Positions 1 to 11,000 of a stretch of 64,000 nt of DNA are shown here, in pieces (within the stretch, counting starts at the first letter, position 1; each line of letters starts with the position of its first letter). The stretch is from NCBI GenBank assembly GCA_946902985.2, contig OX336389.2, forward strand, positions 174,974,704 to 175,038,703, written 5' to 3'. A program made the translations under genes and the position numbers. The DNA is from Meconema thalassinum (Eukaryota; Arthropoda; Insecta; Orthoptera; Tettigoniidae). The notes under the pieces are model-generated. The model searched no databases. It had not been told where the DNA came from and saw nothing but the letters and a program-made list of their open reading frames with translations.

Positions 1-146
1 TCGGTTTTCATTAAAGTTTATGCATTTTTCTGCTGAACAGTTTGGAAGTTCGGCAACAGGAAACTAGGACTGTTATTTACTTAAAATATTCATTTTTGTA
101 TTTTTGTACTATTTGTGTTCATGATTTCATTACATTGTCAGAATTA

Positions 147-464
147 CCGACAGTAGTGGCTACGCTGGCTAAAGCGCAGCGTTAGGCCATGGGGCCAAGC
201 TCTCTGCTGACTCGGTAGACGCGTGTGTTCGAGCCCCACCGTCGGCCGTCCTTGAAATGATTTTCCGTGGTTTCCCATTTTTCAACTCCAGGCAAATGCT
301 GGGACGGTACCTTCTAACAGGCCACGGCCGCTTCCTTCCACATCCTTGCCCAGTTTCATTCATCTTCATCCATTCCATCTCTCATCCTGACGCGCAGGTC
401 GCCCACGGGCGTCGACTAGAAAGACCTGCACTCGGCCTCTCAGGAGGCCACACGAAAAAAAATA
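147..464 (+). repeat. tRNA-derived SINE, family A (full copy)
   Basis: A tRNA-like head with box-B-like GTTCGAGCCCC (about 229-239) is followed by a body with TTTTCCGTGGTTTCCCA and CCAGGCAAATGCTGGGACGG, then an A-rich tail. It is flanked by an 11-bp target-site duplication TGTCAGAATTA (136-146 and 465-475). The same body recurs in reverse near 26.2, 31.8 and 46.0 kb, so this is a dispersed family. The head is not a functional tRNA gene. Confidence 0.8.
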
Positions 465-475
465 TGTCAGAATTA

Positions 476-680
476 ATGCTTTAATTAGTAGGGTATAGTC
501 TACTATTCAGTGTACCTATTATAAATAAAAACCGTGAGGTTGCTCACCTCCCCATATTACGAAACCCGGTTGCCTAATACGGGGAAAGTGCACTTTTAAA
601 GTTAACAATAATATAAGAGGGTATTACAACATCAAACGTGCCCATATTTGTAATATACATAGTATATCGTCTGAGGTTTA
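476..680. other. no gene seen
   Basis: AT-rich sequence between the SINE and the P-type transposase relic. It could be further decayed downstream sequence of that relic. I see no coding or repeat signature. Confidence 0.5.
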
Positions 681-689
681 CATTGGTGA

Positions 690-1290
690 GAAAACCAAAA
701 TTATTCCGTTCCTTCTTATGTCTAATGTGAGCCCTATAAAAAAAGACCTCCCCATATTTGGCGACTTTCCTCTACCCATTTTTAGAAGATACCTTATGCA
801 CTGGACAGCTGAATCCGTGATTAATTGTATAGGTAGCTTCGTAAGTCTCAGAACTCAGGAAGTCCTTTCTAGCAGCGTTACTAGCAGCTTTCAAAGTTTC
901 AAGGTAAGAAAGAAAATATTCCTCTAGCCAGTTTAGGCGACTGACATTTAATGAGAAAAAATGCCCTTCATCTGGATTTCTAGACTGAATATTATATGTG
1001 ATGCTTACGTCATGCATAGCGAACCATTTATTAACGTTTTTCAAAAAAAAATGGTTGCTTCTGCGTCCATGAATGTGTACGCTTCCGGGTGCATGCCTAT
1101 ATTTTCTTTCAGTGTACTAATGGCACCAATAACTTCTGACGAGAACACTTCCTTGGCACGCCGAACATTCATTTTTTCAAATTTAGTGGGTTCGATGTGT
1201 TTTTAGTGAGGTGTCTGACCGGTTTGACGATCTCACCCTTTTGCATTGTGTATAGTAATGACAAGTATTTCCCTGAAATTATTCCAGTAC
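690..1290 (-). pseudogene. P-superfamily transposase relic (C-terminal half)
   Basis: Read on the minus strand from about 1290 downwards, the frame gives MNVRRAKEVFSSEVIGAI and then, after a shift at the T-run near 1050, VNKWFAMHDVSITY and NWLEEYFLSYL. The order '+NV..A..+FS..V..A+..L', then a WF/WW segment, then RNP matches the region of the intact P-type transposase at 17.77-20.14 kb that reads QNVPLALQIF...CRWWDIMNVKT...RNP. The catalytic N-terminal half and the THAP domain are missing and there are at least two frameshifts, so it is dead. No terminal repeats were found for it. The family assignment rests on this motif comparison within the window plus general knowledge of THAP9/P-element proteins. 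Confidence 0.6.
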
Positions 1291-1299
1291 CATCAGTCA

Positions 1300-2570
1300 T
1301 CTCTCGTTACAGAAACTGCGTTCTAATGTGTTTTTTTTAGAATGTGACAATGATCAAAACTAGGGAATACATTCCTAGACTCGTCGTATGGGTGATTGAC
1401 CATTGGTTGCAAATTACCTCCCCCTAAATGCCTCATCATTGTAGTGTTAGTTTTGTGATTATCAGAGACAGTTATTATAATTATGAAACCGCATTGTTCA
1501 ACCTCGAGAATAACGTCCAGCAGGAGTTTATGTAAGTCCCGTCCTGACAGCTGCTTCGTGAAAAAGAAGGCACACGGTATCTGATAATTTGTCGAAAGAT
1601 CTCAGCACAAAACACAACACACGATTGGCTGCTACTTGTTCCCGGCTGTAATTTTGATCCTCTCTTTCCTTTTAATGAGACGGTGCTGTAGTTGTGTCCT
1701 TGTACCCGAAGAAGGTGCAAGGTATGTCTAATTTCTCTTAGATTTATTAGCACGCTATTTTTTTTTGATATAATTTTAATTTTGATAATGCGGAAATTAT
1801 AATGATAATAATTATATAGTGTCACTAGCAACCCGCCCCGGCTTCGCCCGGGAACAGTTATGAATGTGCAAGGAATTCCTGTCAGACGTAATTTAAGAAT
1901 GGCGAGGTGCAAGCCAAATGCCCCTCCCGTCTAAACTAAAAACACTTATAGTGGGCGATGTATCGAAGATAGAGATATGCTCTCGCGGACTTTTTTGTAG
2001 AATTTCTCACGCTGAACAATTCTTACACTCATAATATAATGATAATTTTAACGGTTCGCCCAGCGTAAGCTTAAAAAGCGCACGGACGCCAGGCTATTTT
2101 TTCGACCTTTTCACTGAAATCGTTACTGCTTGGCTCCATTTGGTCATAAATAAATTATTTTCTACACAACTCTTCCTCGAGATCACCTTTACAGAATGGT
2201 GAAAGCAGCTTCAAAATCCATCCAGTGGTTCTTGAGATTACACATTTAATATACGTACTGTACAGCTGATTCCTTATCGCGCCTATAATGGGAGGGGAGT
2301 GCGCTCTACCGGCAACGAGTAGAAACTTTCCAATTACATGTTATACATGGGTTCTGACTGGGAATGTCTAGGCCGGTATGAGCGCATTCAGTCGGCCGTG
2401 GATTTATTGTAGTCGGTCTTGGGAAGGTGATAGAAGTTGGTGGGGAAATGATTTTTAATGAGGGTTTAAACACACATTTTCGTAATTTATACGACATTGG
2501 GAAAAGCATCGCATGTTTCTTTACGTACCGGAAGGTAGCAAAGGTTAAGAATGTAACATATTTGGTGTTA
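1300..2570. repeat. old dispersed repeat sequence, no gene
   Basis: No coherent coding region. Around 1830-1853 is CCCGCCCCGGCTTCGCCCGG and around 2213-2239 is CATCCAGTGGTTCTTGAGAT. I recall both motif types from widespread arthropod repeats, but I cannot name the family or fix its ends. Confidence 0.4.
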
Positions 2571-2571
2571 A

Positions 2572-3420
2572 AAGTGGCTGTCGTGTTCCTTAATACTCAT
2601 ACATCCAGAATCCCCTCTTGTAAATAATTAATAACAAATCCAATTCTGAATTAGGCCTACCGGTACTGATTTTTGAACAGAATTGTGTTAGTGTAAAAAG
2701 TGGCTGTCGTGTTCCGTAATATTCATACATCCAGGATCCCCTCTTATAAATACTTAATAACAAATCCAACTCTGAATTAGGCCTACTGATTTTTGAACAG
2801 AATTGTGTTTGTGTAAAAATTGGCTGCCGTGTTCTATAATATTCATACATCCAGGATCCCCTCTTGTAAATCATTAATAACAAATCCAACTCTGAATTAG
2901 GCCTGCTGATTTTTGAAGAGAATTGTGTTTGTGTAAAAAGTGGCTGTCGTGTTCTGTAATACTCATACATCCAGGATCCCCTCTTATAAATACTTAGCCT
3001 AATAACAAATCCAACTCTGAATTAGGCCTACTGATTTTTGAACAGAATTGTGTTTGTGTAAAAAGTGGCTGCCATGTTCGATAATATTCATACATCCAGG
3101 ATCCCCTCTTGTAAATAATTAATAACAAATCCAACTCTGAATTAGAGCTACTGATTTTTAACAGAATTGTGTTTGTGTAAAAATTGGCTGCTGTGTTCTA
3201 TAATATTCATACATCCAGGATCCCCTCTTGTAAATCATTAATAACAAATCCAACTCTGAATTAGGCCTACTGATTTTTGAACAGAATTGTGTTTGTATAA
3301 AAAGTGTCTGCCGTGTTCCGTAATACTCATACATCCAGGATCCCCTCTTGTAAATAATTAATAACAAATACAATTCTGAATTAGGCCTACTGATTTTTGA
3401 AGAGAATTGTGTTTGTGTAG
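2572..3420 (+). repeat. minisatellite, seven ~120-bp units
   Basis: Seven tandem units begin at about 2572, 2699, 2819, 2939, 3064, 3183 and 3304, with spacings of 119-127 bp. Each contains TTCATACATCCAGGATCCCC, AACAAATCCAACTCTGAATT and ACAGAATTGTGTTTGTGT. Units 3 and 6 share private variants (TTGGCTGC, GTAAATCATTAATAAC), and units 1 and 7 share others (AATAATTAATAAC, CAATTCTG). This suggests a higher-order period of three units. Minus-strand open frames through it are translations of the repeat, not a gene. Confidence 0.92.
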
Positions 3421-3640
3421 CTGGTCATTTTTAATCGTACGCCCGAGAGCTCCAAACAAGTTCAATCTATTACTACATCATTTCCTAATTTATTTGTCAT
3501 CATTAGAAAATGTATTTTGGTTAATTTCAGTACCGGTGCATTATTTTACAAAATTTTATCGTACGATTAGCTCTTATTCAGCGTTACTTTCCACTTCAGT
3601 ATTTTATGAAGGTGAACAAAACATAGGCAAATGGAAATAA
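3421..3640 (+). repeat. fragment of dispersed repeat F
   Basis: Contains TTTGTCATCATTAGAAAATG and GTATTTTGGTTAATTTCAGT, which match 32940-32990 and, less closely, each unit of the 830-bp tandem array (about 23400-23450). It directly follows the minisatellite, which may therefore have grown from this repeat. Confidence 0.6.
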
Positions 3641-4380
3641 GGAAGTCTATTGATTTAGTAAGCGTTGCTTTTTAACAACTATGCATTACATTTGCTACAA
3701 CGGAAATCATTACAAGCAATGAACTGTTTCCTTTTAAATTCCATTTTCCACGAATCATAGAAACCTTCGCAGTAATAATCCAGAACTTTGAAATCCTACG
3801 AATTGACTAATTTAGGGCTGCAATGTATCCTAGAAGGATCTGAAAATTTCCTCAACCAAACGCACTGTCCATACGTTTAATAAGATGACAAATATTACCT
3901 CAGCGTATTTATTATCGAAGACTACATCGTCACATCAGTAGCATAACCCGCAATTTGACACTGAACATGATTGAAAAGGAAGGCTATTTGATGTTGTGAT
4001 GGTCCTAATTTTGCTTCATAGGCCTGTTCAGTGGAGTAAGGGATAGAGTAAATTTTAATAATTTGTAATAAATTTACAGATTAAATTATTTTTCTTTCAT
4101 GTCTCGGAGTTAAGAGGAAACGTAAAGAAATGCAAGTAGTGAAGTCAAGGATTTTAGGGTTATTTTACAATGAATTAATTTAGTACTACCTATGGAAAGA
4201 AATGCCCGATCTTTTCCTAAACGTCTCCTTACATCCATTCGCTGCACAGTAATACACCATTCTGGCTTAGGACGGTAATGAATAGAACAGAATAGCCCAG
4301 TTCTATCGTCACGTGTAGTATTTCAGTGCTCCAAACTATCCGCAGTTCCCGGCAGTTCCCTTTAGTCAGCTGATTGAGAT
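3641..4380. other. no gene seen
   Basis: AT-rich anonymous sequence without a supported ORF, repeat unit or RNA signature. Confidence 0.5.
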
Positions 4381-4394
4381 GTTGGTTTCACAAA

Positions 4395-4402
4395 TGTGAC
4401 GT
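4395..4402. promoter_or_regulatory. TGACGTCA palindrome (CRE-like)
   Basis: An 8-bp CRE/ATF-type palindrome about 280 bp upstream of the possible THAP first exon at 4680. CCAAT motifs follow near 4490 and 4514. The same palindrome sits just inside all four ends of the two P-like elements at 16.7-28.9 kb. A regulatory role is inferred from the motif only. Confidence 0.35.
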
Positions 4403-4679
4403 CATCAGCCATCTATTGTATTTATGATCGAAGCAAAAAGCAAAAAGTAGCTTAAAATCCAAGGAATATAGAAATGTTCCACCAACAACCAATAAGAACC
4501 CAGCAGCCCCTAGCCAATCAAACAGTGGATCAGCTCTGTACCTAGCCGCTCGTGAGCGTACAACCTCGTTTCCAAATAAAGGCGCTAGGAAGCAGCACCA
4601 AGGCACTGTGGCAGACATAAGTTTTGTATTGATGTTAATGGAGCTGTTGTGTTTGGAATGTATTCTGAATGATTTTATA

Positions 4680-4718
4680 ATGCTGTACTGCTGCGTGCCC
4701 TTTTGTAAATCAGAACAG
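4680..4718 (+). pseudogene. possible THAP-domain first exon
   Basis: ATG followed by codons giving MLYCCVPFCKSEQ, then a splice-donor-like GGTAAGTT. M-x-x-C-C-V-P-x-C-K is the typical start of a THAP zinc finger (compare MPNKCSVPNCK at 16951). No second exon with the C-x2-H pair follows before the simple repeat at 4.8 kb. It may be a truncated P-like element or a chance match; only 13 codons support it. Confidence 0.35.
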
Positions 4719-4814
4719 GGTAAGTTAGAATACCGGGGATACCATCGGACAATTCACTGCGTGGGATGTGGTTACGTGCAATTTCCAGAGAAGGTGACGA
4801 AGAGGAAGCAAATA

Positions 4815-5565
4815 AATAAATAAATACCGTACATAAATGAATGATTGAGTTAGTAAATTCGTGAGTCAATAAATATGTAAGTAAATAAATAAATAAGTAA
4901 ATAAATATGTAATAAATAAGTAAACAAATAAGTAAATATGTAAGTAAATAAAAAAATAAGTAAATGGATAAATAAGTAAAAATAATTAAATAAATATGTA
5001 AGTAAATAAGTAAATAAATAAGTGAATAAATCAGGAAATAAATAAGTACGGTAAACAAATAAATAAGAAAATAAATAATTAAATACATAAATATGTAAGT
5101 AAATAAATATGTAAGTAAATAAACAAATAAGTAAATAAGTATATAAATAAGTGAATAAATAAGCAAATAAATAAGTAAACAAATAAATAAGAAAATTAAT
5201 AAATAAATGTATAAGTAAATAAACAAATAAATAAGTAAATAAATAAATAAATAAGCAAATAAATAAGAAATTAAATAAATAAGTAAATAAATAGATAACA
5301 AAATAAATAATTAAATAGACAAATAGGCCTATGTAAGTAAATAAAAGAATAAGTAAATATATAGGTGAATAAATAACTAAACAAATAAGTAAACAAATAA
5401 ATAAGAAAATAAATAATTAAATACATAAATATGTAGGTAAATGAGCATGTAAGTAAATAATCAAATACTGTAACTAAATGAATAAATAAGTATGTAAATA
5501 AATAAGTAAATAAATAAGCAAATAAATGAGTAAATAAATAAGTAAATAAATAAGAACACAAAAAA
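4815..5565. repeat. AT-rich simple repeat (AAATAAGTA-type)
   Basis: About 750 bp of imperfect TAAATAAATAAG/TAAGTAAATA repeats. The long minus-strand open frames rich in Tyr, Leu, Ile and Phe are artefacts of the tetranucleotide-like pattern. It ends in a SINE-A-like tail (CACGATGTCGCAAAGCCCCT, near 5645). Confidence 0.95.
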
Positions 5566-5569
5566 TAAA

Positions 5570-6380
5570 TACATTCGTAAATCTCTCCAAAAATCTGTAA
5601 AAATGTATAATACAGCCGTCACAAGTACATGGGGCTACATGATCACGATGTCGCAAAGCCCCTAAATAAATCAACATCCCATTTTTCGGGGACCGGAGGC
5701 ATTTCTTTTCCCTGTCTTTTATTGTCCTTATTCTTTTCTTTTCATCTCGCGAAGTATGTAAGTTAGATTTAAGTCAGTTAGAAGTAATTGTATTTTTATT
5801 ATCATCTGCATAATTACGGGAAAATGAGCTAGACATTTCGCCCCTAAAACAATCGCCTCCACCACCATGTATTTTTGCTTTCCTTTATACTGAAAATTTG
5901 CCCGTTAGTATGTGTCTGAATACTTTTAGATGATTGAATAACAAAAGAACTAACTTAGTGTAATGTTTTCACGTCCATCAATCTCGATATTAAGCCTCCA
6001 AACATAACAATCCTTCGTTACAGGTATCTTCCCCTTTAAAAAGCCGCGGCAATCTCAGTGGGATGGTGCTGCACCTAGCGGTGAATTAATGCATATATCT
6101 TCTACGCCTGTGAGTGTCGAATGGGCAGGCAGTTTAAAGCCACCAGGAGGGGTGAGTTCCAGCCGGCAGTGGCTAAACATGCTGCTTGATTTTTGCGCCA
6201 TAATTTCTCAAGAAAAAGTTGCATTTTGCTGTTATAAAACGACTAAATCAGAAGGTAAGTGTTATTTATTTATGTTCAGAAACTAATTGTTGTTTAAATC
6301 ATGCATATAAAAGTTTAATTAACTGATTGATTATCAATATATGATCGATATTCATCTGGAGGTTATGTTCTTAGCAAGAT
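5570..6380. other. no gene supported
   Basis: Contains a partial SINE-A tail near 5640-5665. A short open stretch at 6089-6286 runs into a donor-like AAGGTAAGTG at 6252-6261. I do not recognise the translated segment. An exon upstream of the HTH ORF that begins at 6522 is possible but unproven. Confidence 0.4.
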
Positions 6381-6387
6381 GGGGGCA

Positions 6388-6418
6388 ACTTTGCACCACA
6401 TTAAAAGTGGTGCAAAGT
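6388..6418. repeat. 12-bp perfect inverted repeat (ACTTTGCACCAC)
   Basis: ACTTTGCACCAC (6388-6399), a 7-nt loop, then GTGGTGCAAAGT (6407-6418), followed by AACCCC. The motif GGTGCAAAGT...ACTTTGCACC recurs at 14343-14380. The two copies bracket the split HTH ORF, which suggests terminal or subterminal repeats of the DNA transposon that carried it. Confidence 0.7.
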
Positions 6419-6540
6419 AACCCCGTACGAATGTTTTACTTTGTTTTTGGCTTAATTCAGCTGAGACTCAATCTGATTATGTTCAAAATGAATATTCCTG
6501 ACACTTTAATGTTGTTACAGGATGGTACGAGTGGGTAGAT

Positions 6541-7699
6541 TATTGACTGAGGAATAACCTAACCACCAAGGGAAGATGATAAAGAAAAGGAGGTGGGTTT
6601 CGGACAGGAGAAAAAGGATAGAAAGATAGGAGGGGAGTCCCACAAAAGTTGTAAATTTAACCTTAAATACACTCAAGGGCGGTTGCCACCGCGAATCCGC
6701 TCTCTGATACCTAAAATGGGTAAGGACCTGGTCGAGGCTAACGGGAACCGCAGCTAGGACTTGGGCGGTTTGCAAGAGAATGGCTTTAGAGTATTCCCTC
6801 TCAAGCATGCATATGCGTACTATGGGGAAGAGTGATGGTCTGGTAAGACAGATAGTAACAGACTTATTGTAGATCTGTTCAAAGGAATTCTCTTTTGACC
6901 AAGTAATTCGAAGAATGCCAATAATTTGCATCGATTTTGATATTTCCAGTTTTTGAAGTTGTGGAGTTCCTAAAAAGCGACCAAGTGCTTTTAAGAAGGA
7001 TTGTGATAAAAAAAATATACCTTGGGGAGTAATTTTGGTAAGTGAACCAATAGTTGCATTTGGAAATGGCTAAGCTTTTACTCAGCAAGGAGCCGGCTAA
7101 AAGTTTAGACAAAGAGAAACACTTATCTTTTGGAAAACCAACCATAAGTTTTCGGAGAGGATCTCCACAAGCAGGTAGCTGGCGTAGCGAGCTGTACTTG
7201 CCTTACTGGCCAGTTAGAATTAGCTATTAAAGCTAAGAGAAACTTTAACGAGATTACCACTAAGAGTTCTTGCTCAAATGCAACGAGTGGTGAAAGCCCT
7301 ATCAATAGATTTAATGGCATTGAATAGGAAGAGCCAAGGAAGACAGGATCTTGCCTAACCGTTGTATTAGAGAAATGATGAGTCGAAAAGGAAAGTTTGA
7401 ATTTATTTAACAATGCAAAAAAGTCTAATAAATTTGACAAGTATATAGTTTCAATTTTTAGTAACAATTTGGGGTCGCAGACCTCCTAACATTTAAAGTT
7501 TGCTCCAGGCAATTGACAATTTATTAGGTTTCAAACTTTTGTAAAATCCTAGCAAGGATTTAAAATAGCGAAGATAAAAATTCAAAATTTAAAGACAATT
7601 AAGGTGATTAAAGTTTAACAATAAATAGAGTACAAGGTGTGTACTATAAGAAAACATTCTAGAGAAAGTAACCACTTCGAAAATAACAATAAGAAAAAC
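6541..7699. other. left arm of the TG...CA insert, no gene
   Basis: No ORF with recognisable homology on either strand. No primer-binding site was recognised. Confidence 0.5.
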
Positions 7700-7704
7700 A
7701 TGAA

Positions 7705-7904
7705 TGTTAATATTTGAAAGAAAAATAGCACAGTAGCGCCACCTGGTGAAATAGACATGTACAATAAAGAAGAAAAAAAAAAAGGACGAGTCAGTGCAAA
7801 GTCTGTGCGTGTTCGCGTGACATGTGACAAGCATCTCAAAAGATGATTTGTATTTTGTATTGTATTTCTCACTTGATAAATAAAGTTTTACATTAAAACT
7901 AACA
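7705..7904 (+). repeat. copia 5' LTR
   Basis: 200 bp, TGTTAATATTTG...AAACTAACA. Contains AATAAA at 7879-7884 and a CTCF-like CACCAGGTGGCGCTACTG on the minus strand (7731-7748). It differs from the 3' LTR only in A-run length. Confidence 0.97.
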
Positions 7905-7921
7905 GGTTATGGACCCAGGCC
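7905..7921 (+). promoter_or_regulatory. primer-binding site (half initiator tRNA-Met type)
   Basis: GGTTATGGACCCAGGC lies immediately after the 5' LTR. It closely resembles the Drosophila copia site, which pairs with the anticodon region of initiator tRNA-Met rather than with the tRNA 3' end. Similarity is recalled from memory of the copia PBS. Confidence 0.8.
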
Positions 7922-8012
7922 ACGTGTAAATGGTATTATCTCGTGAGTGGATCCGAAGCTGAGCGCCTGTGGAACACGTGCTGTATTTTTTGTGAGTAAG
8001 GATAACCTCAAA

Positions 8013-11000
8013 ATGGCAGCCGGCAGTGACTACAAAGTTCAAGTGGATAAACTTGAAGGACCTGAAGACTGGGCAAAGTGGAAATGGCATGTGTTGATGG
8101 TTTTGCGGTCGTATGAACTGGAAAATATTGTTGATGGTTCGAAAAAGTGTCCTGTGTTGCCGGCAGATGCAACTGCGCAACAAAAAGCGGCATATAAGCA
8201 GTGGTTGAAAGAAGACGCGAAAGCGGCCAGTTTGCTAGCAGGTGCGCTAGGAAAATCTGTTGCCGAGCTCGTGTTGACGTGCACCAATGCCAGTGAAATT
8301 TGGACAAAATTGAGCGCACGGTTCGAACGAAGCAGTACGCAGCGACTGAACATGTTGATCGAGTCATTCTTCCGAGTGACACGTGACGACAAGGAGGACA
8401 TCAGCACCCATGTCGCGAAGTTACAGAAGCTTTATCAGGATCTGAACGACGAACTACAAAAGCACAACGAAAACACGTTATCTGAAAGGATTTTGAACGG
8501 TCGAATTTTATCCACGCTGGGAAAAGAATATGATAATTTCAAGGATGTGTGGGACACGATTCCGACGGAAAATCAAACTGTGAACTTGTTGATTGAAAAA
8601 TTGTGCACGATTGAACTGCGTGACCAAGGAAACGTGGAATCGACTGCGTTTGTGGTACGTAGTGCTCCCAAGAAGCATTCCCAGTATGGCAGTGGCAAAG
8701 GCAGTGCTGATGACAAGTCGAAGAAAAATGTTCAACGAGTAAAGCAGAAGTTTCCATGTTTCAAATGTAAGGAATTGGGCCATTGGGCAAGTGAATGTCC
8801 AGTGAAGAAGAAAGAGGGTGACACTAGAAACAAAAATAAGGAGAACAATGCTTCGTTTCTGACACATACGATGAGTGCGTTAGACGGCGACTTTGTTCAA
8901 GCCGACGAGTGGTACTGCGACAGTGGCGCCACAAATCACATCACCGCGAACAAACAGTATTTTACAACATACGTCAGGTTTGCTGCTCCAGAGAAGATTT
9001 TGCTAGGAAAACGAGGTGTGAGCATGCTAGCTCACGGCAAAGGAACTGTAAACATTCAAGTGCGGCTGAACAACGCTTGGTTAAGTGCTGAGATGACTGA
9101 AGTTTTGTATGTTCCCGATGCAATGGCTCGTCTGTTTTCTGTGAAAGCTGCTGCAAGGAAAGGTTTTTGTGCAAGACTTGACGACCTAACTGTTAGAATT
9201 GAAGACAAGGTTACTGGAAAGGCGATGATGGCTGGACGTGTGATTCATGGTCTGTATGTACTTGACATGCGCGTCGTGAAACCGGCGCAACCCATTCAAG
9301 TGAATTTAGCTACATCGTCGGACAAACTGCAGATCTACCATGAACGATTTGGTCATCAACACAAAGCGCATGTCAAGAATGTACTGAAGCAGATGAACAT
9401 CAATGTAGACATGTGTAAAGAGGATTTCTGCGATGGATGTGCACTGGGAAAAATGCATCGACTGCCATTCAAGACACGAATGAATCGACCAACAGCCACC
9501 GGTGAACAAATCCACGCCGATGTGAATGGACCAATGTCTACTGAATCTCTTGGAAAGGCACGCTACTACGTATGTTTCAAGGATGATTTCAGCAAGTTTC
9601 GACGAGTTTTCTTTTTAAAGCACAAAAGTGAAGTGTACACCGTTCTGGAACAGTTCCTGAATGAAGCCAAAACAAATGGACACGTCGTGAAGCTGTTCAG
9701 GTGTGATGGAGGAAAAGAATTTGATAACAAGAAGGTGTCTGAACTACTAGCAAGCAGAGGCATAGAACAAAGCATTACTACGCCATACACACCACAACAA
9801 AACGGAGTTGCGGAACGTGAAAATCGGACGATTGTGGAGTGCGCAAAATCTATGCTGAATCCCAGCAAGTTAACGAAAAAACTTTGGGCTGAAGCCTGCA
9901 ACACTGCGGTGTACCTCCTGAATCGCACTGGGAAGTCATCGATTGAAAACAAATCTCCCTATGAATTGTGGTATGGACGACCAGTGGGAAGTTTCAGTCA
10001 TCTGAAGATCTTCGGAACAGAATGCTACGTGCATATCGACAAGAATTTTCGCTCAAAGTTCGACGACAAAGCTGTTTTTGGACATCTGGTTGGGTACGTG
10101 AACGACAGGGATGGATTTAGAGTCTGGATTCCAACTCAGGGAAAGGTTGTTCTAAGCCATGATGTGAAATTCAAACCTGAAGTTGTCTGCAATCTGCGCG
10201 CCAACGCCGGAAAGGTTGAAGTCACGCTTGAAGAACGTGTGGAGAGGAATCAGTCTAATTCATCGTCTGATGTAGGCCTACAGAGGAGGTCAGAGTCAGA
10301 TGAGAACTTAAGCGAAATTGAAGATTTTGCTTCGGCATCCAGTTCCGGAGGAAGCGAAGATGAGGAAGAAGGAGAGACTGAAGAAAGAAGGAAAAGCAAA
10401 CGTGAAAGTAAGAAGCCATCGTGGATGATCAGTGGAAATTACATGTACATGGCTGGACCATCTATCGCTGAAAAGAATCCTGACTCATACTCTGAAGTGC
10501 TGCAGTCTAGTGATAAAAATCAGTGGCTGAAAGCAATTAATGAAGAATTGGAGTCCTTAAAGGAAAATGATACCTGGAAATTGGTTGAGCGTCCAAATGG
10601 TACACGGGTCCTGAAAAATCGGTGGGTTCTTCGACAGAAGACAACGGACAGTGGAGAAGTTCGCTTCAAGGCACGATTGGTAGCCAAAGGCTATGCGCAA
10701 CAGCAAGGAATCGATTATGAAGAAACATTCAGCCCTGTTGCACGGTATGATACCATTCGAGCTCTGTTGGCAGTAGCTGTTGAAAAGGAGATGAAACTTG
10801 GTCAATTTGATGTCAAGACGGCCTTCTTGAACGGCGAGCTTGAAGAAGATGTGTTCATGGAACAGCCAGAAGGTCATCAGGACGGTACTGGCCGAGTGTG
10901 TCATCTAAAGAGAAGCTTGTATGGTTTAAAACAGGCTCCACGCTGCTGGAACAAGCGTTTCAAGAAATTCATGGAGAAAGCTGGATTCAAAAACAGCAAA

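Noticed and set aside
2590..3373. Repeat protein encoded on the minus strand
   Set aside because: The repeated peptide is the 120-bp minisatellite in translation; unit length differs by non-multiples of three and the frame breaks.
2572..3420. CRISPR-like array
   Set aside because: The whole ~120-bp unit repeats with no unique spacers, and the context is eukaryotic.
4675..5677. Long minus-strand frames rich in Tyr, Leu and Ile
   Set aside because: Translation of the AAATAAGTA-type simple repeat; the frames have no domain and follow the repeat limits.
7947..8012. GTG start 66 bases upstream of copia gag
   Set aside because: Non-AUG; the ATG at 8013 gives the expected gag N-terminus. Likewise the GTG at 16936 was rejected for the THAP gene.
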